Origin: an uncultured Bacillota bacterium
GTDB taxonomy: Bacteria > Bacillota_I > Bacilli_A > RF39 > UBA660
Reading direction: 5' to 3'
Assembly (NCBI GenBank): GCA_900317975.1
Contig: ONIZ01000001.1
Coordinates: 199,479-263,478, forward strand
DNA: 64,000 nucleotides
The notes below the pieces were generated by a model. It did no database searches. It was not told the origin of the DNA and saw only the letters and a list, made by a program, of their open reading frames with translations. Every line of letters begins with the position of its first letter. The stretch's first letter is position 1. Position numbers and translations under genes: made by a program. Below, in pieces: positions 58,083 to 64,000 of the stretch.

Positions 58083-59981
58083 ATGAAGAAGAAAATTGAA
58101 GAGAAATATACTGCTATGACCGAGCGGGAGCATATCCTTTCTCGTTCTGGTATGTATGTGGGTTCTATTAAAGAAGAAGAAAATCAAGTATTTGTCTATG
58201 ATGCTGATGAGAACAAGATGACTATGAAAGATGTTGTCTATTCGCCTGCAATGCTTAAGCTGTTTGATGAGATTCTTTCTAATTCCTGTGATGAGTTCCG
58301 TCGTAAAGACAATATGGGATTGACGGAGATTGAGATTCTTGTAGACCAGACAAATAACTATATAACAATTAGAGACAACGGTGGTATTCCTATTGTAAAG
58401 CATAAAGAAGCTGGTGTCTATGTTCCGGAATTCATTTTTGGCCAACTTCGTACTTCTTCCAACTATGATGATTCTGAGGATCGAAATGTGATCGGTACAA
58501 ATGGTCTTGGTTCTGTATTGTCAAACATATTTTCTGAGAGATTCATTGTGGAAAGTGCAGACAAGAAGAACAAGCTTAAAGTTGAATGGAAGAACAATAT
58601 GGAGACAAAATCTGAACCAAAGATTGACAAATGTTCAGATCACTATACTGAGACAAAGTTCTTGATTGATTTCAAGCGATTTGATCAGAAGAAACTTGGA
58701 CTTACTGAAGACTTCACAAAGATTCTACATAAGAGATGTATTGATGCTGCAGCAGCTAATCTTGGTTTGGTGATTAAATTCAATATAAAGACAAAAGAAG
58801 GTATATCAAAGACAAAATGGAAATTCAAGAAATTTGAAGAGTACATGGAACTTTATTCTGACTATATTGATACAAGTTGCATTCTTAGTTATAAAGACAA
58901 TAAGAAACAGATATGGATTTGTCCTGATAGTGAGATTGATGTAGCTTTTGTGAATGGCGCAGAATGCTCTAAGGGAACACATATCAAAGCAGTTCGTTAT
59001 CCAGTAGGGCATGCTATTTCAGAGATATTAAAGAAGAAACATAAGATTGAAGTCACAAACAAAGGTATTGATACTAAATATGGTATTTTTGGAGTATTTG
59101 ACATTTCTAATCCAACATATTCAAGTCAGACAAAAGAGGAATTGACAGTAGCTCAGGAAAACTTCTATAAGGATGGCAGCACATTTAATATTCCTGATGA
59201 TTTCTTGAAGAAATGCCAGAAATCAGAAATTGTTGATTTGGTTGTTGACTGGTACAAGAAGAAAGTTGAAGCTGAAGACCAAGCAAAAATTCGTAAACTT
59301 AATAGAGAGGCAAAGAAGCTTTTACGTTCAGACAAGTTTATCAATTGTACATCTAAGAAAAGTAAAGAGAAAGAGCTCTGGGTGTACGAGGGTGATTCTG
59401 CTCATACTGGCTTTAGAATGTCAAGAAATCCACAAACACAAGCTAGTTATAGATGTCGTGGTGTACCATTGAACTGTATTGGAATGACAGCTACACAGGT
59501 AATGAAGAACCAAGTATTTAATGATATTGTGAATATTATAGGACTTCAATGGGGACAATACAATAAGCTTGAAGATCTTAAGTTTGGTAAGTTCATCATT
59601 ACTTCAGATGCTGACTATGATGGAGACAAGATTGCCAGTCTGTTGTTAGTGTTCATTAATCATTTCCCAGAACTATTTGACCAGGGATTCATCTATAGAG
59701 TAGTAACCCCAATCATTACAGCAACAAAGGGAAAAGATCATAGAGTATATTATACAAGAGATGAATATGAAAAGGAATCTAAGAAACTTAAGGGATATGT
59801 AATCAAATATTTGAAGGGAGTCGGAACCCAGACAAATGCTGATACAAAGGAAATGATGACAAATCCTAAACTTATCAGATTCACAAAGGATGACATGGCA
59901 GAAATGATGATCAAGAAATGGTTTGGAAAGGGTGAAGCAAGTACTCGTAAGTCATTACTTAAAGAAAATGTAGAAGCATAG
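58083..59981 (+). CDS. Type II DNA topoisomerase large subunit (T4 gp39-like)
   Basis: 632 residues. GHKL ATPase: LFDEILSNSCDEFRRKDN (N box), TIRDNGGIPIV, NVIGTNGLGSVLSNIFS (ATP lid). Then the transducer domain, then TOPRIM: YEGDSAHTGF with Glu436 and TSDADYDGDKI with Asp509, Asp511 and Asp513. Ends shortly after TOPRIM at KSLLKENVEA, like T4 gp39 rather than full gyrase B-A fusions. It partners with a cleavage subunit (gp52/GyrA-like) not present in this window. Relieves torsional strain during replication. Confidence 0.93.
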   Translation: MKKKIEEKYTAMTEREHILSRSGMYVGSIKEEENQVFVYDADENKMTMKDVVYSPAMLKLFDEILSNSCDEFRRKDNMGLTEIEILVDQTNNYITIRDNGGIPIVKHKEAGVYVPEFIFGQLRTSSNYDDSEDRNVIGTNGLGSVLSNIFSERFIVESADKKNKLKVEWKNNMETKSEPKIDKCSDHYTETKFLIDFKRFDQKKLGLTEDFTKILHKRCIDAAAANLGLVIKFNIKTKEGISKTKWKFKKFEEYMELYSDYIDTSCILSYKDNKKQIWICPDSEIDVAFVNGAECSKGTHIKAVRYPVGHAISEILKKKHKIEVTNKGIDTKYGIFGVFDISNPTYSSQTKEELTVAQENFYKDGSTFNIPDDFLKKCQKSEIVDLVVDWYKKKVEAEDQAKIRKLNREAKKLLRSDKFINCTSKKSKEKELWVYEGDSAHTGFRMSRNPQTQASYRCRGVPLNCIGMTATQVMKNQVFNDIVNIIGLQWGQYNKLEDLKFGKFIITSDADYDGDKIASLLLVFINHFPELFDQGFIYRVVTPIITATKGKDHRVYYTRDEYEKESKKLKGYVIKYLKGVGTQTNADTKEMMTNPKLIRFTKDDMAEMMIKKWFGKGEASTRKSLLKENVEA

Positions 59982-60028
59982 ATAGATTTTAATTATTTTT
60001 ATATATAATATATATCATAATTAATTGA

Positions 60029-61168
60029 ATGGCTGTTACTAATCGTTGTATAACAATTGAAGATTCATTAGAAATGTATGACAGAGGGTTATATAATAAT
60101 GAATATAATGTTTTACGTGGGAATGCAGCATATTTATCTAATGGAGAATACAGTCGAAAATTATATTGTCCAAGTGATAATCCTTATGTTATGAATACTA
60201 AAGGACTGCCAGGTGGATGGTGGGGAACTGATCCTTCTACAAAATATATTACTGAAGCAGAAGCATTATCTAGATATACGTATTTTGGTGGTGATCATTA
60301 TTCCCGATATTATACAGTTAAATATAATAATTCAACACCAATTAATAATAATAGTTGTATTGATATACATTATGGTTTATTAAATTTTGATGGAACAAAT
60401 AATACATTACATTTATCAAAATTTGTATCAGAAATATCTACAATAGTTATAGATTCTGATGGATCTCAAAATAATATTTCTTTAAATAGTTTAATAGATT
60501 ATACTGAAATAAATCATATTAAAATACGTTATCCTGTTTCGGCTAATGGAGTAACTCCCACAGCAGGTACAAGATATTTATTTGAAATACAATTTTTTGA
60601 TACTGTTGATAATGATTATCCATTCGATTTTAAATTAATGGCATGTTTTCATTATTATGGTACTTCATCAATTCCATCTGTTAATACAAGAGATATACCT
60701 GTAACAATTATTAATCAAACTGGAAGAATTATTTATGGAGTAACAATTAAATTTTGTGTTTATAAAAAAACAGGAAGTAGTTTTGGATGGCAACCTCAAT
60801 ATACTGGGGAAATATTTCCATCATATGATTATAGAACTATAAACTATCATGCAGGTATATCTAATAATGGTAGTGTAACATCATCAATTACAATTGATGG
60901 TAATATGTTAAGTGAAATTGCTAATACACTACACTCTCCAGATTATTGTAAAATTGGTATTGAATATATGTCAATAGATCTTGGTGGTAGTAGTCTTGAT
61001 CCTATATGGGATAATAGATTTTGGCCAGATTATGATAATGACAATACTAGTAATTCTAGTCCATTTAAGTTTTATCCTGCAAATTTAATGGGTATTGCCG
61101 ATATTAATAATACAGACATAACAATAACAATAAGACCAGCTTTCTTAGATTTACTTAATGATGATTAA
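60029..61168 (+). CDS. Probable virion protein, beta-rich
   Basis: 379 residues beginning MAVTNRCITIEDSLEMYDRG. Rich in Asn, Ser, Tyr and short strands (YLFEIQFFDTVDNDYPFDFK, VTIINQTGRIIYGVTIKFCV); several GG and NN turns, no membrane segment or leader. A TTATTTTTATA box lies 26 nt upstream (59993-60003), the late-type spacing. Likely a tail, fibre or decoration protein; no family recognised. Confidence 0.55.
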   Translation: MAVTNRCITIEDSLEMYDRGLYNNEYNVLRGNAAYLSNGEYSRKLYCPSDNPYVMNTKGLPGGWWGTDPSTKYITEAEALSRYTYFGGDHYSRYYTVKYNNSTPINNNSCIDIHYGLLNFDGTNNTLHLSKFVSEISTIVIDSDGSQNNISLNSLIDYTEINHIKIRYPVSANGVTPTAGTRYLFEIQFFDTVDNDYPFDFKLMACFHYYGTSSIPSVNTRDIPVTIINQTGRIIYGVTIKFCVYKKTGSSFGWQPQYTGEIFPSYDYRTINYHAGISNNGSVTSSITIDGNMLSEIANTLHSPDYCKIGIEYMSIDLGGSSLDPIWDNRFWPDYDNDNTSNSSPFKFYPANLMGIADINNTDITITIRPAFLDLLNDD

Positions 61169-61198
61169 TGTTTAAAACTATTTTTTTTTTATGATATT

Positions 61199-61209
61199 TT
61201 ATTTTTAAA
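61199..61209 (+). promoter_or_regulatory. Candidate late-type promoter box TTATTTTTAAA
   Basis: One mismatch to TTATTTTTAAT, 24 nt before the leader-bearing gene at 61233. Confidence 0.45.
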
Positions 61210-61232
61210 TATAAAAATATTACTTAATTAAT

Positions 61233-61784
61233 ATGAAAAACATTAGTAATTTTATTAATGAGTCATCCACATCATTAAAAGCTGTTAAGCTTGAAAATAT
61301 TCCTGGTAAAGATTTATATTGCGAACTTATAAAATCAATACAGCAACGTTTTGAAAAAGATATAAAAAATGGTTGTGAGTATTTACAGGATAATTATGAT
61401 GAATATATTAAAAATGCAGATTGTAGTAAAATTAATGATAAAGCTACATATATAATTGCAAATTGGGCAGTAATTGATTTTAAAGATAAAAGTATTAAAC
61501 AACAAAAATGGGATGGAAAACGTTATATAATAACTGATGAATCAATATCTGAAATTGATAATTTATTTAAAACTTATTGGGATAAACCTGTTATTAATGG
61601 TTGGCGCCAGTCTACAAGAGATAGCAATCATATAACTCCAAGAGGTTCAAAACATTTGTTAAAATTTAAATTTCCAGATGGTACAACATTAAGTACAAAT
61701 CTTTCATTTGGGCCATTAAAAAACTTACTTAAATATGCTACTGAAAAAGATTATGATAGTATTAATGTAGATAAATGGGAATAG
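61233..61784 (+). CDS. Leader-bearing 183-residue protein, probably packaged
   Basis: Starts MKNISNFINESSTSLKAVKL; FINES at 7-11 is in register with the T4 capsid-targeting FIAEA and has a small residue after Glu. The body is a soluble mixed domain (YLQDNYDEYIKNADCSKIND, NGWRQSTRDSNHITPRGSKH). No family recognised. Late-type box 24 nt upstream and a terminator downstream make it a single-gene unit. Confidence 0.65.
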   Translation: MKNISNFINESSTSLKAVKLENIPGKDLYCELIKSIQQRFEKDIKNGCEYLQDNYDEYIKNADCSKINDKATYIIANWAVIDFKDKSIKQQKWDGKRYIITDESISEIDNLFKTYWDKPVINGWRQSTRDSNHITPRGSKHLLKFKFPDGTTLSTNLSFGPLKNLLKYATEKDYDSINVDKWE

Positions 61785-61810
61785 AATACAAATTTAATAA
61801 ATATTTTAGT

Positions 61811-61841
61811 AAAGGAACTCTTCAAGTAGGGTTCCTTTTTT
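61811..61841 (+). terminator. Rho-independent terminator
   Basis: AAAGGAAC (61811-61818) pairs with GTTCCTTT (61831-61838), 12-nt loop, then TTT; after the leader-bearing gene at 61233. Confidence 0.8.
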
Positions 61842-61904
61842 GTTATGTTTTATAGATTATATATTTATTTTTATTTAATATTATATAAACATATATTTAC
61901 ACAT

Positions 61905-64000
61905 ATGAATTCTTTATCAAATTACATCAATAATGATATCCAATATATTAATTTTGTAAATGAATCATTAGAGAACAATACTAGAATGATCAATGAAAAT
62001 TTATTAATAACAGATCATGCTAAAGACATTGATAATTTATTATATAAGTTTAAAACATATACACATAATAATTTATATAATTATAATAGTCTTAATGAAT
62101 CCGACAATACATATCAATTATCTTTAGATGAACAAAAGACTTTTAGAGATTTAATGATATTTATTTGTGAAGACTATAGAGATAGATTATTAGAAGAACT
62201 TAATATTTATGAAAGTCTTATTGTTGATGGTCAATTAATAACTGAAGGTAAATTTACAGATGCAATAAAGAACAAGTCAAAAAATATAGCAGATAATATT
62301 AAGGCTACTTGGAAACTTGGTAAAGATAAAGTTAATCAAGCTATAGAAAGTATTAAGACAAAAATCAAAGAAGTTAATGAACTTATTAAAGATTATGCTA
62401 CTAAAGCTATAAAATCTGTTAAAGAAATGGCATCTAAATTAGTAAGTTTATTAGTTAAGTTTGATTGCACACTTGAAGGCTTATTTGAAAAAATGGGATT
62501 TGACACCAAAAAAGAAGCTGAATCACTTAATGATATTAGTAAGGAAATTGGTAAAAATCCAGCTTATATTCAAAAAAATGATGTATATGAATCATATGCT
62601 AATTCATTGAATATAATTAGTGAGGAAGAAGGAGAAGGAAATAAAAATAAAAAAGATAAAGGAGAAACTCAGGAACAAGTAGAATATAAAGGTGGTTTAT
62701 TTGGAAAGAAAAAATTAAAGGACGGAAAAATTAGTGCAAAAACAAAAGAAATGCTTTGGCAAGGCTTCAAACAGTTTGTAATTTGGGCCGGTGTTTGTGT
62801 AATATTACCTGGATTTGTTTGCGCAATATTCCCAGGAACATTTATAGCATTAATTGTTCCGATTGCTTGTAAATTATTGTGGAATGCTTATAAGATCAAA
62901 AAACTTGTACAACAATGGAAAAAAATTAGAAAAGAAAAAGATAATTATAAAAAATGGCAAAAGGTTGTAGCTTATGGCGGTATGGTATTATCTGTTATTG
63001 CTATTGTATGGAACTTTGATTCTGCATTTGATTCATTAGGAAAAGTTTTTGGAGCATTATCAAAAGCTGGTGGTGATCTATTTGCTCAAGCTAATTTAGG
63101 TATACAACCTGATGTATTGACAAGAGGATTTGCTGCAATAGTAAATATGATTAAAGATGGCAAGTTTAGTTTTGATGACTTCCAAGAATCATTCAAGGCA
63201 ATTACAGATTCATTTGCAGAGCATATACATGTAGCAGATAAAGTTATCAAATACACTGGACATATAGGACAAGATGCTAATAAGGTTTTACAAAAATTTA
63301 GTGATGGAACTTATAAAACATCATGGGATGCATTGAAAGATATTGCTAAATCATCTATTAAACCAGAAGATGTATCAAAAATGTCAGACAATTCAATGGT
63401 AGACTTGGTAGTAAATGGTTCTCCTGATAGTGTATATGGTAAAGCATTAAAATCATTTATGAAAGCTTCAAAGGTAGCAGCTGATCCTGATAATGCTGTC
63501 AATCAATCATTAAGGGCAATTAAGAAATTAGCAGGATCAGCATATTCTGTTCGTGTACCAAGAGATGTTGCTGTAGAAATACTTAAGAATGGAGCAAAAT
63601 ACGCAAAAGACGGAGCAATATATGCAATTGGCGCAGCAACTGAAATGACACAAAATATTCCTGCTGCAGATATTATAAATGCTGCTACAAGTATGTTAGT
63701 TACTATTCCTACTGTTGAAGTAGCTCCACAAAATAATGGAGGATTCAGAGTACGTTTAGGTGGAAAAGATGATAAAGATAATTTTGTATATGAAGTTGGA
63801 AAAGATGGAGTAAAGAAACATAAAGTATCTGATTATCAAGAAGAATATGATAAAATTAAAGAAAAGGTTGCTGAAGTAAACAAGAAATTCTTAGAAGATC
63901 TTTTGAAGAATGACAAATTATCAGAAGATGAAAAAAATGAAGTTAAGAACAAACTAAAAGAATTTGAAAAAACATATAAAGACAATATAAATACCGAAGA
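61905..64000 (+). CDS. Very long putative internal virion protein, continuing beyond the right edge
   Basis: Open from ATG 61905 to the window edge (about 698 codons, no stop). Starts MNSLSNYINNDIQYINFVNE, leader-like but without Glu10; VNES, MINEN and LITEGKF follow, giving several I/V-x-E sites in the first 130 residues. A charged helical region comes next, then two hydrophobic segments (QFVIWAGVCVILPGFVCAIF with GTFIALIVPIACKLLW, and VVAYGGMVLSVIAIVW), then Ala-rich helices. Membrane segments plus protease sites suit a head protein ejected with DNA. A TTATTTTTATT box lies 30 nt upstream. Confidence 0.65.
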   Translation, partial: MNSLSNYINNDIQYINFVNESLENNTRMINENLLITDHAKDIDNLLYKFKTYTHNNLYNYNSLNESDNTYQLSLDEQKTFRDLMIFICEDYRDRLLEELNIYESLIVDGQLITEGKFTDAIKNKSKNIADNIKATWKLGKDKVNQAIESIKTKIKEVNELIKDYATKAIKSVKEMASKLVSLLVKFDCTLEGLFEKMGFDTKKEAESLNDISKEIGKNPAYIQKNDVYESYANSLNIISEEEGEGNKNKKDKGETQEQVEYKGGLFGKKKLKDGKISAKTKEMLWQGFKQFVIWAGVCVILPGFVCAIFPGTFIALIVPIACKLLWNAYKIKKLVQQWKKIRKEKDNYKKWQKVVAYGGMVLSVIAIVWNFDSAFDSLGKVFGALSKAGGDLFAQANLGIQPDVLTRGFAAIVNMIKDGKFSFDDFQESFKAITDSFAEHIHVADKVIKYTGHIGQDANKVLQKFSDGTYKTSWDALKDIAKSSIKPEDVSKMSDNSMVDLVVNGSPDSVYGKALKSFMKASKVAADPDNAVNQSLRAIKKLAGSAYSVRVPRDVAVEILKNGAKYAKDGAIYAIGAATEMTQNIPAADIINAATSMLVTIPTVEVAPQNNGGFRVRLGGKDDKDNFVYEVGKDGVKKHKVSDYQEEYDKIKEKVAEVNKKFLEDLLKNDKLSEDEKNEVKNKLKEFEKTYKDNINTE

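Noticed and set aside
1-64000. Recoded TAG stop codon (alternative genetic code, as in some very large Bacteroidales phages)
   Set aside because: Several well-defined genes end in TAG (for example at 8707 and 50196), and recognised proteins have normal lengths under the standard code.

Overview
This window looks like part of the genome of a large, strongly AT-rich tailed phage with a contractile tail. It probably infects a Bacteroidales host (Bacteroides/Prevotella-like). The phage assignment rests on a gp25-like baseplate wedge protein next to a gp6/J-like one, collagen-like and Ig-like tail proteins, a T4 gp39-like topoisomerase subunit, a phage-type sigma factor, a RuvC-like resolvase, and dense gene packing on both strands. 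The host assignment is inference: most starts lack a Shine-Dalgarno sequence, the exported protein at 10477 and the small tail peptide at 46960 resemble Bacteroidales sequences, and the primase part resembles VirE_N/BT4734-type domains. The genetic code is standard, since TAG is used as a stop. I saw no tRNA, CRISPR array or integrase.

Layout. 1-3601 (minus): a gene cut by the left edge, a small leader-bearing gene, three BspA-like repeat genes and a probable virion protein. 3807-14728 (plus): probable early genes (primase-helicase, IMPDH/GMP reductase-like enzyme, P-loop kinase, small membrane and exported proteins, cysteine-protease-like protein, DUF4406 protein, RuvC-like resolvase, glycosyltransferase). 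14785-23256 (minus): virion genes including the baseplate pair. 23376-32070 (plus): Nudix hydrolase, ADP-ribosylglycohydrolase, formate/nitrite-channel-like protein, a coiled-coil protein, and a chaperone cluster of dnaK (split by a group I intron carrying a homing endonuclease), hsp20 and dnaJ. 32092-38712 (minus): nine BspA-like genes plus one relative that shares only the leader. 38769-41345 (plus): a repeat-containing acidic protein, a ferritin-like protein with a cysteine-rich insert and two small genes. 41376-47897 (minus): tail-fibre/adhesin genes. 47941-50833 (plus): two small genes, a sigma factor and a basic protein. 50861-57926 (minus): ten more BspA-like genes with three other small genes. 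58083-64000 (plus): topoisomerase subunit, a probable virion protein, a leader-bearing protein and a very long putative internal virion protein cut by the right edge.

The most striking feature is a family of 22 BspA-like (DUF285) proteins built from 24-residue repeats. They share one N-terminal leader (consensus MKKLNQFITEKFRLSKDN) and a common C-terminal cap. The leader, or its first ten residues, also heads unrelated proteins in the window. It matches the phage T4 capsid-targeting sequence (MKTYQEFIAE) in register, with Glu at residue 10. My main hypothesis is that these proteins are packaged in the head, trimmed by a prohead protease and delivered with the DNA, forming a large and diversifying set of injected proteins. 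This is inference and has not been shown.

Two recurrent upstream motifs support an early/late division. CTATATTATTATTG-like boxes precede the replication, nucleotide and sigma genes. TTATTTTTAAT boxes, usually 23-26 nt before the start codon, precede virion and leader-family operons and also the intron endonuclease.
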